Of a stretch of 64,000 nt of DNA, positions 46,899-56,684 are shown piece after piece. A program made the translations under genes and the position numbers. The DNA is taken from positions 1 to 64,000 of the forward strand of contig JAKLLA010000008.1 in assembly GCA_023150375.1 (NCBI GenBank), written 5' to 3'. The notes under the pieces are model-generated. The model searched no databases. It was given only the letters and a program-made list of their open reading frames with translations, and was not told the origin of the DNA. This DNA is from Burkholderiaceae bacterium. Its GTDB lineage: Bacteria > Pseudomonadota > Gammaproteobacteria > Burkholderiales > Burkholderiaceae_C. Position 1 is the first letter of the stretch. The number at the start of each line of letters is the position of its first letter.

Positions 46899-47419
46899 CA
46901 CGGGCTCTCTCCGGTGAGCACCGGTGCCTCGGTGAGCGGGTGTACCACGATGAACTCGCTGAAGCCCGGGTCGGCGTAAGCCGCCGGCGGCAGGTCGTCG
47001 CCGAGCAGCGCAGCATCGACTTCGGCCGCGGCCTGGATCTGCTCCTGCGTGCGCCACCAGTCGATGCCCGCCAATCCGCTGACCAGCAGCAGCACGAGCA
47101 GCAGGATGCCCAGCCCCATCCACCAGGTTTCGTCACCGTCGCCGCCACCGGCGATCAGCCCGCCGGCCGTCGAGGGGCCCAGCGTGGTCGTGCCGGCCTG
47201 CGCTTGCGGCCGGGTGACCGGCGCGGCGGCCCGGGCTCGGGTCGTCTGTTGTGCGCGGGCAACGGCTTGCTGGCGCGCCACTCGCAGCCGCTCAGCGATG
47301 TCATGGGGCAGGCAGGCGCTGCTCTCGTGCAGGTGTGCTGCGACGCGCAGCCCGAAGCGTGCCTCCAGCGCCTGTGCTTCGGCGGGGGGCCAACGGTCGG
47401 TCGGCGCAACGGTATTCAC
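46898..47419 (-). CDS. DUF3619 single-pass membrane protein, possible anti-sigma factor
   Basis: 173 residues: an N-terminal cytoplasmic part of about 90 residues (EARFGLRVAAHLHESSACLPHDIAERLRVARQQAV in segments), one membrane helix (WWMGLGILLLVLLLVSGLAG) and a short periplasmic tail. This topology and its place directly after an ECF sigma gene fit an anti-sigma factor, although the family is uncharacterised. It starts at GTG 47419, overlapping the sigma stop as GTGA, with GGGAG eight bases upstream. Confidence 0.78.
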   Translation of the reverse strand: MNTVAPTDRWPPAEAQALEARFGLRVAAHLHESSACLPHDIAERLRVARQQAVARAQQTTRARAAAPVTRPQAQAGTTTLGPSTAGGLIAGGGDGDETWWMGLGILLLVLLLVSGLAGIDWWRTQEQIQAAAEVDAALLGDDLPPAAYADPGFSEFIVVHPLTEAPVLTGESP

Positions 47420-47982
47420 AACGAGACTCCCTTGAGCTTCAGGGCCTGGGCCAGTGCATGCACGGCCCGCGAGCAGTGTGTCTTGACGCTGCCTTCGGAG
47501 CAACCCATCGCCGCAGCGGTTTCGGCCACATCCAGTTCTTCCCAGTAACGCATCAGGAAGGCCTCCCGTTGACGGGCCGGCAGACGGGCGATCTCCTCCT
47601 CGATGCTGCGCAGCAGTTGCAGACGCTCCACCGCGTCGGCCGAACTCTCGCAGCCGGGCTGCCCCGACTGGGCCTCGAGCATCTCCAGCAGGTCGAAGTC
47701 CGGGTCGCCGTCCGGCGCTTCGAACTCCGAGAACAGGTTCATCACCCCCTTGCGCACCTTCTGGTGGCGGAACCAGTCCATCGTCGCGTTCGACAGGATG
47801 CGCTGGAACAGCATCGGCCACTCGGCCGCGGGCCGGTCGGCGTAACGTTCGGCCAGGCGGATCATGGCGTCCTGAACGATGTCCAGTGCGGCGTCGTCGT
47901 CGCGCACGGCGAACACGGTTCGCTTGAAGGCGCGCTTCTCGACGGCTTGCAGGAAGTCGGAAAGCTCTTGTTCTGCGGCCAA
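47416..47982 (-). CDS. ECF-type RNA polymerase sigma factor
   Basis: 188 residues. Region 2 (about 10-85: RTVFAVRDDDAALDIVQDAMIRLAERY, QRILSNATMDWFRHQKVRKG in segments) and region 4 (about 125-180: LPARQREAFLMRYWEELDVAETAAAMGCSEGSVKTHCSRAV in segments) are complete and joined by an acidic linker. It heads a coupled series: sigma, DUF3619, DUF3106, RDD, probably then dgkA and a LOG gene. It is divergent from the ilv operon. The target regulon is unknown; the operon composition suggests envelope functions. Confidence 0.92.
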   Translation of the reverse strand: MAAEQELSDFLQAVEKRAFKRTVFAVRDDDAALDIVQDAMIRLAERYADRPAAEWPMLFQRILSNATMDWFRHQKVRKGVMNLFSEFEAPDGDPDFDLLEMLEAQSGQPGCESSADAVERLQLLRSIEEEIARLPARQREAFLMRYWEELDVAETAAAMGCSEGSVKTHCSRAVHALAQALKLKGVSL

Positions 47983-48099
47983 GGGGAGGGGGCAGCGCCG
48001 GGCTGCAACGCGAAGGCGGGCGCGATTATCTCATCGCCCTGTCGGGCAGCGCGCAGGCCGCAGCGAACTGCTGCACCGCGGAAAAATGGCCGCGGACAG

Positions 48100-48108
48100 T
48101 GCGATAAT
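48100..48108 (+). promoter_or_regulatory. Extended -10 promoter of the ilv operon
   Basis: TGCGATAAT is an extended -10 element (TG-n-GATAAT) 178 bp before the ilvI start. No good -35 is visible, as allowed for extended -10 promoters. It implies a long transcribed leader containing two hairpins. Confidence 0.45.
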
Positions 48109-48115
48109 CCCCAGC

Positions 48116-48174
48116 CCCGCACACCGTGCGGGCCAGGTCAGTCTCGGACGCCCGACCAGGGCGCCGCCGTTTTT
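48116..48174 (+). promoter_or_regulatory. ilv leader hairpins with T-run (possible attenuator)
   Basis: Hairpin 1: CCCGCAC (48116-48122) with GTGCGGG (48126-48132), loop ACC. Hairpin 2: CGCCC (48149-48153) with GGGCG (48159-48163), followed at 48170-48174 by five T. The second could terminate, but seven bases separate stem and T-run. No leader peptide rich in Ile, Val or Leu codons was found between the promoter and this site. Confidence 0.35.
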
Positions 48175-48285
48175 GACCGCGCAGGCTCCGATTCCGCCCC
48201 ACAAGGGCGAGTCTGCCTCACTCGAGGGCAGGCGCGAGGAGGAGCACCGTTCGATTTTCGTCAGAGAAAACCCGAAAGGTTCAAC

Positions 48286-50067
48286 ATGGACATGTCTGCC
48301 GCGGAACACAAGCGTGCCGCATCGGCACAAGCCTCCCGCGATTCGTCTCCCGCTGCCGAGCTCAATGGCTCGGAGATCCTCGTGCGCTGCCTGCAGGCCG
48401 AGAACGTCGAGTTCATCTGGGGCTACCCCGGCGGCTCGGTGCTGTACATCTACGACGCGCTGTACAAGCAGGAATCCATCCAGCATGTGCTGGTGCGCCA
48501 CGAGCAGGCGGCCGTGCACGCCGCCGACGGCTATGCGCGCGCCACCGGCAACGTCGGCGTGGCGCTGGTGACCTCCGGTCCCGGCGTGACCAACGCGGTC
48601 ACCGGCATCGCCACCGCGTACATGGACTCCATCCCGATGGTGATCATCACCGGCCAGGTCCCCACTGCGGCGATCGGCCTGGACGCCTTCCAGGAATGCG
48701 ACACCGTGGGCATCACCCGCCCGGTGGTCAAGCACAACTTCCTGGTCAAGGACGTGCGCGACCTGGCGGTGACGATGAAGAAGGCCTTCCACATCGCGCG
48801 CACCGGCCGGCCCGGTCCCGTGGTGGTGGACATCCCGAAGGACGTCTCGCTCAACACCACCGCCTTCGCGTATCCCGAGACCATCGAGATGCGCTCGTAC
48901 AACCCGGTGCGCAAGGGCCACGGCGGCCAGATCCGCAAGGCCGTGCAGCTGCTGCTGACGGCCCGGCGCCCCTATATCTACACCGGCGGCGGCGTGGTGC
49001 TGGGCAATGCCTCGGCCGAGCTGCGCGAGCTCTGCGACCTGCTGGGCTATCCGGTCACGCACACGCTGATGGGCCTGGGCGCGGTGCCCGCCACCGACCC
49101 GAAGTTCCTCGGCATGCTGGGCATGCACGGTACCTACGAAGCCAACATGACGATGCAGAACTGCGACGTCCTGCTGGCGGTGGGGGCGCGCTTCGACGAT
49201 CGCGTGATCGGCAACCCGAAGCACTTCGCCTCGGTCGAGCGCAAGATCATCCATGTGGACATCGACCCGTCCTCGATCTCCAAGCGCGTGAAGGTCGACA
49301 TCCCGATCGTCGGCGACGTCAAGGAAGTGCTGCAGGAGCTGATCACCCAGATCCGCGAATCGCAGCAGCGTGCCGACGGCGCGGCGATCAGCGCCTGGTG
49401 GGGCCAGATCGACGAGTGGCGCAAGCGTGACTGCCTGAGCTACAAGCGCTCGGACGACGTGATCAAGCCCCAGCACGTGGTCGAGACCCTCTGGGAACTG
49501 ACCCGCGGCACCGACAGCTACATCACCTCGGACGTCGGCCAGCACCAGATGTGGGCGGCGCAGTTCTACCGCTTCGCCGAGCCGCGCCGCTGGATCAACT
49601 CCGGCGGCCTGGGCACGATGGGCGTGGGCCTGCCCTACGCGATGGGCATCAAGCTGGCCAAGCCCGATGCGGACGTGTTCTGCATCACCGGCGAGGGCTC
49701 GATCCAGATGTGCATCCAGGAGCTCTCGACCTGCCAGCAGTACAAGACCCCGGTGAAGGTGATCAGCCTGAACAACCGCTACCTGGGCATGGTGCGGCAG
49801 TGGCAGGAACTGATCTACGAAGGCCGCTACGCGCACAGCTACATGGACGCGCTGCCGGACTTCGTCAAGCTCGCCGAGGCCTACGGTCACATCGGCATCA
49901 AGATCGAGAAGCCCTCCGAGGTGGAGCCGGCCCTGAAGGAGATGATCCGCCTGAAGGACCGCACCGTCTTCCTCGACGTGCGCACCGATCCCACCGAAAA
50001 CGTCTGGCCGATGGTGCAGGCCGGCAAGGGCATCACCGAGATGCTGCTGGGTTCCGAGGACCTCTGA
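48286..50067 (+). CDS. ilvI: Acetolactate synthase catalytic subunit
   Basis: 593 residues. This ThDP enzyme makes acetolactate and acetohydroxybutyrate, the first common step to Val, Leu and Ile. The ThDP glutamate is in RHEQAAVHAADGYAR, the FAD-binding region around GLGAVPATDP, and the metal-ThDP motif is GEGSIQMCIQELST...NNRYLGM. The start at 48286 gives a typical ~25-residue variable N-terminus before SEILVRCLQAENVEFIWGYPGG in segments. It leads the ilvI-ilvH-ilvC operon. Sometimes named ilvB. Confidence 0.95.
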   Translation: MDMSAAEHKRAASAQASRDSSPAAELNGSEILVRCLQAENVEFIWGYPGGSVLYIYDALYKQESIQHVLVRHEQAAVHAADGYARATGNVGVALVTSGPGVTNAVTGIATAYMDSIPMVIITGQVPTAAIGLDAFQECDTVGITRPVVKHNFLVKDVRDLAVTMKKAFHIARTGRPGPVVVDIPKDVSLNTTAFAYPETIEMRSYNPVRKGHGGQIRKAVQLLLTARRPYIYTGGGVVLGNASAELRELCDLLGYPVTHTLMGLGAVPATDPKFLGMLGMHGTYEANMTMQNCDVLLAVGARFDDRVIGNPKHFASVERKIIHVDIDPSSISKRVKVDIPIVGDVKEVLQELITQIRESQQRADGAAISAWWGQIDEWRKRDCLSYKRSDDVIKPQHVVETLWELTRGTDSYITSDVGQHQMWAAQFYRFAEPRRWINSGGLGTMGVGLPYAMGIKLAKPDADVFCITGEGSIQMCIQELSTCQQYKTPVKVISLNNRYLGMVRQWQELIYEGRYAHSYMDALPDFVKLAEAYGHIGIKIEKPSEVEPALKEMIRLKDRTVFLDVRTDPTENVWPMVQAGKGITEMLLGSEDL

Positions 50068-50188
50068 CGGGTCGTTCGGCGGCGGCAAGGCGCGGCGGGT
50101 CACCGCCGGCTGCGCAGGCGCCCCCGCCGACGGCCTGGATGCCGCGGAGCCTTTTTCCTTCCCGACACTGTTGACGGCGGCCTGCAAC

Positions 50189-50210
50189 GCCCCGGGTTAC
50201 CGCCCGGGGC
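50189..50210. repeat. Perfect 8-bp inverted repeat between ilvI and ilvH
   Basis: GCCCCGGG (50189-50196) pairs with CCCGGGGC (50203-50210) over a 6-base loop. No T-run follows, so it is more likely an mRNA-stabilising or processing hairpin than a terminator. It lies 25 bp before the ilvH start. Confidence 0.55.
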
Positions 50211-50235
50211 CGAGGCGACCGCCTGGAGACGACCC

Positions 50236-51796
<1,561 letters not shown>

Positions 51797-51825
51797 GCCC
51801 CGCGCCTGCGCGCGCTGCCGCTTGC

Positions 51826-51851
51826 AAGGGCCGCCTCCGGGCGGCCCTTTT
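51826..51851 (+). terminator. Rho-independent terminator after ilvC
   Basis: A perfect 10-bp stem, AAGGGCCGCC (51826-51835) with GGCGGCCCTT (51840-51849), TCCG tetraloop, ending in TTTT. It lies 30 bp after the ilvC stop and 31 bp before pssA. Confidence 0.85.
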
Positions 51852-51881
51852 GCGTGGCGGGCGCTGAGTTATCCTCTCGGG

Positions 51882-52712
51882 ATGACCCATGACCCCCTGA
51901 TCGACGATCCGGACGACGAACCGGCGGAGCCGCCGCGCAAACGCCGCAAGGGCATCTACATCCTGCCCAACCTCTTCACGCTCGGCGCCCTGTTCGGCGG
52001 CTTCTATGCCGTGGTGATGGCGATGAACGGCCGCTTCGAGAACGCCTGCATCGGCATCTTCTGCGCCGCGGTGCTCGACAGCCTGGACGGCCGGGTCGCG
52101 CGCATGACCAACACCCAGAGCGCCTTCGGCGAGCAGATGGACAGCCTGGCCGACATGGTGAGCTTCGGCGCCGCGCCGGCGCTGATCACCTACGAGTGGG
52201 CGCTCAAGGGGCTGGGCAAGGCCGGCTGGATCGCCGCCTTCGTCTACTGCGCCTGCGCCGCGCTGCGGCTGGCGCGCTTCAATACCAACATCGGCGTGGT
52301 CGACAAGCGCTACTTCCAGGGCCTGCCCAGCCCGGCCGCTGCCGCCCTGCTGATCGGCTTCGTCTGGGTGATGGACGACGCGGGCTTCCGCGAGGTGGCC
52401 AACCTGCCCTGGCTGGCCTGGACCGCACTGGGCTTCGCGCTCTATGCGGGGCTGACGATGGTCACCAACGTGCCCTTCTACAGCTTCAAGGACGTCAGCT
52501 TCAAGCGCAGCGTGCCCTTCATCGTCATCGTGGCCATCGCGCTGGGCATCGCGCTGATCAACGTGCACCCGCCGATGGTGCTGTTCGCGCTGTTCGTGGT
52601 CTACGGCCTGTCGGGCTACGTGGTCTACGGGGTGCGCAAGTCGCGCGGCACGCCGGTGAGCGTGATCGCCACCTCCACCGACGAGCCCGACGAGCAGGGG
52701 CTGCACCGCTGA
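51882..52712 (+). CDS. pssA: CDP-diacylglycerol-serine O-phosphatidyltransferase
   Basis: 276 residues with about eight hydrophobic segments. The CDP-alcohol phosphatidyltransferase signature D-x2-DG-x2-AR-x8-G-x3-D-x3-D is exact in DSLDGRVARMTNTQSAFGEQMDSLAD (read in two parts). It makes phosphatidylserine for phosphatidylethanolamine synthesis. The acidic/basic N-terminus (PPRKRRKGIYILPNLFT) is typical. In many Burkholderiales psd sits between ilvC and pssA; here it does not. Start ATG 51882. Confidence 0.93.
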   Translation: MTHDPLIDDPDDEPAEPPRKRRKGIYILPNLFTLGALFGGFYAVVMAMNGRFENACIGIFCAAVLDSLDGRVARMTNTQSAFGEQMDSLADMVSFGAAPALITYEWALKGLGKAGWIAAFVYCACAALRLARFNTNIGVVDKRYFQGLPSPAAAALLIGFVWVMDDAGFREVANLPWLAWTALGFALYAGLTMVTNVPFYSFKDVSFKRSVPFIVIVAIALGIALINVHPPMVLFALFVVYGLSGYVVYGVRKSRGTPVSVIATSTDEPDEQGLHR

Positions 52713-52770
52713 GGCCGCGCTGCGCTGGCGCCGGTCTGCCCCTGCCGCCGGTGGGGACGCCGGCCTTGCG

Positions 52771-52779
52771 TGCTATAGT
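52771..52779 (+). promoter_or_regulatory. Extended -10 promoter of the leu leader and leuA
   Basis: TGCTATAGT is an extended -10 (TG-n-TATAGT). The start of transcription predicted about seven bases downstream falls at 52786, the first base of the leader peptide GTG codon. Confidence 0.5.
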
Positions 52780-52785
52780 GGCCAC

Positions 52786-52848
52786 GTGACGATTGTTTCG
52801 CGTGTCCTTCTGTCGCTATCCCTTCTAGGAGTGCTTCGAGCGCGCTGA
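52786..52848 (+). CDS. leuA leader peptide, Leu-rich (leuL-like)
   Basis: A 20-codon frame from GTG 52786 to TGA 52846-52848, reading [20 protein letters not shown] with GTG as start. Six of 20 codons are Leu (CTT, CTG, CTA, CTT, CTA, CTT), clustered in positions 8-17. The rare CTA is used twice, which would make the ribosome sensitive to Leu-tRNA level. A strong terminator hairpin follows at 52880, and leuA starts at 52962. This is the layout of classical leucine attenuation. The frame appears to begin at the transcription start, so translation would be leaderless. The feature is too short to be found by usual gene calling. Confidence 0.7.
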   Translation: MTIVSRVLLSLSLLGVLRAR

Positions 52849-52879
52849 TCGATCACGTCTGCAGTTTCTTGCCAGGATC

Positions 52880-52917
52880 ACGGCCCGCTTCAGCGCAACG
52901 CAGCGGGCCGTTTGTCT
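52880..52917 (+). terminator. Attenuator terminator upstream of leuA
   Basis: A perfect 10-bp stem, ACGGCCCGCT (52880-52889) with AGCGGGCCGT (52102 offset: 52902-52911), 12-base loop, then TTGTCTT. The loop segment TCAGCGC (52890-52896) is complementary to GCGCTGA (52842-52848) at the end of the leader peptide, a possible alternative pairing when the ribosome stalls at Leu codons. Confidence 0.7.
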
Positions 52918-52961
52918 TCCTGGAGCGGCGTTGCCATCCCCCTTCCTCCGAAAGAGACGCC

Positions 52962-54503
52962 ATGAGCGACAAGCTGATCATTTTCGACACCACCTTGCGT
53001 GACGGCGAGCAATCGCCCGGCGCCTCGATGACGCGCGAGGAGAAGCTGCGCATCGCCCGCCAGCTCGAGCGGCTGCGCGTCGACGTGATCGAGGCGGGCT
53101 TCGCGGCGTCGTCCAATGGCGACTTCGAGGCGGTCAAGGCCATCGCCGACGCGATCAAGGAGTCCACCGTCTGCTCGCTGGCCCGCGCCAACGACCGCGA
53201 CATCTCCCGGGCGGCCGAGGCCCTGAAGGGCGCGCGCCGCGCGCGCATCCACACCTTCATCGCCACCAGCGAACTGCACATGGAGAAGAAGCTGCGCATG
53301 ACGCGCGAGCAGGTGCTCGAGCAGGCGCGGCTGGCGGTGCGCTTCGCGCGCAACCTCTGTGCGGACATCGAGTTCTCGCCCGAGGACGGCTACCGCTCCG
53401 ACCCGGACTTCCTCTGCCGCGTGCTCGAAGCGGTGATCGACGAAGGCGCCACCACGCTGAACATCCCCGACACGGTGGGCTACGCGATCCCCGAGCTGTA
53501 CGGCAACTTCATCCGCAGCCTGCGCGAGCGCATCCCCAACGCCGACAAGGCGATCTGGTCGGTGCACTGCCACAACGACCTGGGCATGGCGGTGGCCAAT
53601 TCGCTGGCCGGCGTGAAGATCGGCGGCGCGCGGCAGGTCGAGTGCACCATCAACGGCCTGGGCGAGCGTGCCGGCAACTGCTCGCTCGAGGAGGTGGTGA
53701 TGGCGGTGAAGACCCGCCGCGACTACTTCGGCCTCGATCTGGGCATCGACACCACGCAGATCGTGCCGGCCTCGCGCATGGTGGCCCAGACCACCGGCTT
53801 CGTGGTGCAGCCCAACAAGGCGGTGGTCGGTGCCAACGCCTTCGCGCATGCCTCGGGCATCCACCAGGACGGCGTGCTCAAGGCCCGCGACACCTACGAG
53901 ATCATGCGCGCCGAGGACGTGGGCTGGAGCGCCAACAAGATCGTGCTGGGCAAGCTCTCCGGACGCAACGCCTTCAAGCAGCGCCTGCAGGACCTGGGCA
54001 TCGAGCTCGAGTCCGAGGCCGAGGTGAACGCCGCCTTCGTGCGCTTCAAGGACCTGGCCGACCGCAAGAGCGAGATCTTCGACGAGGACATCCTCGCCCT
54101 GGTGGCCGACGAGAGCGTCACCCAGGAGCAGGAGCACTATCGCCTGCTGGCGCTGTCGCAGCAGTCCGAGATGGGCGAGCGCCCGCACGCCCGGGTCACC
54201 TTTGCCGCGGGGACGCAGGAGTTCCGTACCGAGGCCGACGGCAACGGTCCGGTGGATGCCAGCCTGAAGGCGATCGAGTCGCAGCTGCAGACCGGTGCCG
54301 AGCTGCTGCTGTACTCGGTCAACGCGATCACCTCCGGCAGCACCGAGTCGCAGGGCGAGGTCACGGTGCGCCTGCAGCTGGGCGGGCGGGTGGTCAACGG
54401 CGTCGGGGCCGACCCGGACATCGTGGTGGCCTCGGCCAAGGCCTACCTGGCCGCGCTCAACAAGCTGCACAGCAAGGCCGAGCGCGTCGCCGCGCAGGGC
54501 TGA
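52962..54503 (+). CDS. leuA: 2-Isopropylmalate synthase
   Basis: 513 residues, the usual bacterial LeuA1 length. The DRE-TIM barrel signature [12 protein letters not shown] is at residues 9-20. Metal ligands are in HCHNDLGMA, and [14 protein letters not shown] is present. The C-terminal regulatory domain (about 390-500; [27 protein letters not shown] in parts) binds leucine for feedback inhibition. It condenses 2-ketoisovalerate with acetyl-CoA. The ATG at 52962 follows a leader with Leu-rich peptide and terminator, so transcription should respond to leucine. Confidence 0.96.
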   Translation: MSDKLIIFDTTLRDGEQSPGASMTREEKLRIARQLERLRVDVIEAGFAASSNGDFEAVKAIADAIKESTVCSLARANDRDISRAAEALKGARRARIHTFIATSELHMEKKLRMTREQVLEQARLAVRFARNLCADIEFSPEDGYRSDPDFLCRVLEAVIDEGATTLNIPDTVGYAIPELYGNFIRSLRERIPNADKAIWSVHCHNDLGMAVANSLAGVKIGGARQVECTINGLGERAGNCSLEEVVMAVKTRRDYFGLDLGIDTTQIVPASRMVAQTTGFVVQPNKAVVGANAFAHASGIHQDGVLKARDTYEIMRAEDVGWSANKIVLGKLSGRNAFKQRLQDLGIELESEAEVNAAFVRFKDLADRKSEIFDEDILALVADESVTQEQEHYRLLALSQQSEMGERPHARVTFAAGTQEFRTEADGNGPVDASLKAIESQLQTGAELLLYSVNAITSGSTESQGEVTVRLQLGGRVVNGVGADPDIVVASAKAYLAALNKLHSKAERVAAQG

Positions 54504-54624
54504 GCCGGGAGTCGCGGCCCCGCGCGGGCCTGCGACCTGTTGCCACAGGGGGCGTCGCTTCGTCGGCATACCGCCCGGCTGCGGGGGGCTGAAGCACGAA
54601 TGAGCGGCGTAAAAATGAAAATGC

Positions 54625-54654
54625 TTGTGAAATCAAGACGTTGTGCGTGATAGT
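54625..54654 (+). promoter_or_regulatory. Predicted promoter of the PBP7-type peptidase gene
   Basis: TTGTGA (-35, 54625-54630), 18-base spacer, GATAGT (-10, 54649-54654), 45 bp before the start codon. The surrounding AT-rich stretch stands out from the GC-rich background. Confidence 0.5.
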
Positions 54655-54699
54655 CGTTTCTCATAGACTGCGGCGCATCGCCTCTGGTTTCCCCCTGTC

Positions 54700-55767
54700 A
54701 TGACCCGCCGTCTGTCTCGTCTGCTGCCTCGCCTGTCCCTGTCGGCGCTGTCCCTCGCCCTGCTGATCGGCCTGGGTGGCTGGGCCGGTCAGGCCGACGC
54801 GGCGCAGCGCAAGCGGGTCTCGCCGGCGCCCAAGGCGGCCAAGGTGGTCAAGTCGCAGCGTTCGGCCAAGTTCGCCAAGGCCTCCAAGGTCGTGCGCAAG
54901 GGGGGCGCCCGCGCTGCCGCGGCGCGCCGCGTGGTCCCGGCTGCGCTGGAGCCCGCCCGCCTGTCGGTGGGCCAGATCGCCGGCCTGCACGAGACGCCCG
55001 ATGCGCTGTCGCTGAAGTCGGGCGTGGCCTTCGTGATGGATCAGGACACCTCGGAGGTGCTGCTGGCCAAGAACCCCGAGGCGGTGCTGCCCATCGCCTC
55101 GCTGACCAAACTGATGACCTCGCTGGTGGTGGTCGAAGCCGGCCTGTCGCTCGACGAGATGCTCGAGATCAGCGAGGCCGACATCGACACCGAGAAGGGC
55201 AGCCGCTCGCGCCTGGCGGTGGGCACGCGGCTGAGTCGCCTCGAGATGCTGCATCTGGCGCTGATGGCGTCCGAGAATCGCGCCGCCAACGCGCTGGGCC
55301 GCCACTATCCCGGTGGTCTGCCGGCCTTCGTGGCCGCGATGAATCGCAAGGCCATCGCGCTGGGCATGGCCGACACCCGCTACGTCGAACCCACCGGTCT
55401 GTCGAGTCTGAACCGCTCCACCGCACCGGACCTGGCGCGGCTGGTCAAGGCGGCCTATCAGTTCCCGCTCATCCGGGAGCTGTCCACCTCGCCCGAGCGC
55501 GCGGTGGACGTGGGCGCGCGCACCGTGCAGTTCCGCAACACCAACGGGCTGGTGCGCAACCCGACCTGGGACATCGGCCTGCAGAAGACCGGCTACATCG
55601 CCGAGGCGGGCCGCTGCCTGGTGATGCAGGCCGAACTGGCCGGGCGCAAGCTGATCATGGTGTTCCTCGACTCGGCCGGCAAATACTCCCGCCTCGGTGA
55701 CGCCGAGCGCGTGCGCCGCTGGCTCGAGACCGATGGGCGGCCCGCCGCCCGCGCCTCGCGCGGGTGA
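54700..55767 (+). CDS. pbpG: D-alanyl-D-alanine endopeptidase (PBP7, S11 family)
   Basis: 355 residues. A signal peptide (ALSLALLIGLGGWAGQADAA) is followed by a long Lys/Ala/Arg-rich linker (about 36-80), unusual for the family. The serine peptidase motifs are SxxK Ser134-Lys137 (ASLTK), SEN 191-193 and KTG 296-298. It cleaves peptide cross-links in murein in the periplasm. Start ATG 54700. The basic linker may contact anionic wall polymer (inference). Confidence 0.92.
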   Translation: MTRRLSRLLPRLSLSALSLALLIGLGGWAGQADAAQRKRVSPAPKAAKVVKSQRSAKFAKASKVVRKGGARAAAARRVVPAALEPARLSVGQIAGLHETPDALSLKSGVAFVMDQDTSEVLLAKNPEAVLPIASLTKLMTSLVVVEAGLSLDEMLEISEADIDTEKGSRSRLAVGTRLSRLEMLHLALMASENRAANALGRHYPGGLPAFVAAMNRKAIALGMADTRYVEPTGLSSLNRSTAPDLARLVKAAYQFPLIRELSTSPERAVDVGARTVQFRNTNGLVRNPTWDIGLQKTGYIAEAGRCLVMQAELAGRKLIMVFLDSAGKYSRLGDAERVRRWLETDGRPAARASRG

Positions 55768-55827
55768 GGCTCAGGGTCTGAACGCATCGCGACGGTCTGC
55801 CCGCGCCGGCGCGGCAGTCCTTTGCGC

Positions 55828-55851
55828 GGCCCGGCGCCCGGGCCTGCTTCT
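55828..55851. terminator. Possible terminator between convergent pbpG and IclR genes
   Basis: GGCCCGG (55828-55834) pairs perfectly with CCGGGCC (55838-55844), loop CGC, followed by TGCTTCT. The T-tract is weak. It lies in the 107-bp gap between the two convergent stop codons. Confidence 0.35.
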
Positions 55852-55874
55852 GCCGTGCCCGGACCGAACCTGCT

Positions 55875-56648
55875 TCAGACGTTGCCGCGGTAACCCAGCG
55901 ACAGGGAGATCTGCCGGGCCGTCTCGCGCAGGCGGTCGATCCAGCCTTCCTCCAGGCGGTCGGCCGGTGCGGAGATCGACAGGCCGGCCACCAGTCGGGC
56001 CTGGTCGTCGTAGATCGGGGCGGCCATGCAGCGCACGCCCAGCTCCAGCTCCTCGTTGTCGCGTGCGATCTCGGTCTGCCGCACCCGTGCGAGTTCTCGC
56101 TCGAGCAGCGGCATGTCGGTGATGCTGTTGCGGGTATGGCCCGCCAGCCCGGTGCGGGTGGCATAGGCCCGCACGCGCTGCGGATCGTCGTGCGCCAGGA
56201 AGAGCTTGCCCACCGAGGTCAGGTGCAGCGGTGCCCGCCCGCCCACCGCCCGTACCACCTGCATGCCCGAGCGTTCGGAGTAGGTGCGCTCGATGTAGAC
56301 GATCTCGTCCCCCTGTCGCACCGACAGGTTGACCGGCTGGTGGGTGAGCTTGTGCAGCTCGCGCATCGGGGCCAGCGCCGCATCCCGCACGTCCAGCCGG
56401 GCCTTGACCAGGTTGCCCAGCTCCAGCAGGCGCATGCCCAGCCGGTAGCTGCCGGCTTCGGGCCGGTCGACGAAGCGCCCCACGGCCAGATCGTTGAGGA
56501 TGCGGTGCGCGGTGGAGGGATGCAGGCCGGTATGCTCGCTGATCTGCTTGAGCGAGACCGGATCCTGATGGGCCGCCAGGACATCGAGCAGCATGAACAT
56601 GCGCTCGAGCACCTGGATGGTCGGGGTCGTGCCGTCCTTCTTCGTCAT
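55875..56648 (-). CDS. IclR-family transcriptional regulator
   Basis: 257 residues. The N-terminal winged helix is clear (IQVLERMFMLLDVLA, VSLKQISEHTGLHPSTAHRILNDL), followed by the IclR effector domain (LHLTSVGKLFLAH, VRCMAAPIYDDQARLVAGLSISAPADRL). The ligand is unknown. Start ATG 56648. It is divergent from the TIGR03790-family gene, with only 36 bp between start codons, so it probably controls its own promoter and that of the neighbour. Confidence 0.92.
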   Translation of the reverse strand: MTKKDGTTPTIQVLERMFMLLDVLAAHQDPVSLKQISEHTGLHPSTAHRILNDLAVGRFVDRPEAGSYRLGMRLLELGNLVKARLDVRDAALAPMRELHKLTHQPVNLSVRQGDEIVYIERTYSERSGMQVVRAVGGRAPLHLTSVGKLFLAHDDPQRVRAYATRTGLAGHTRNSITDMPLLERELARVRQTEIARDNEELELGVRCMAAPIYDDQARLVAGLSISAPADRLEEGWIDRLRETARQISLSLGYRGNV

Positions 56649-56684
56649 GATGGCCTGTCGGATGAATCCAGGAGGGATTTTTGC

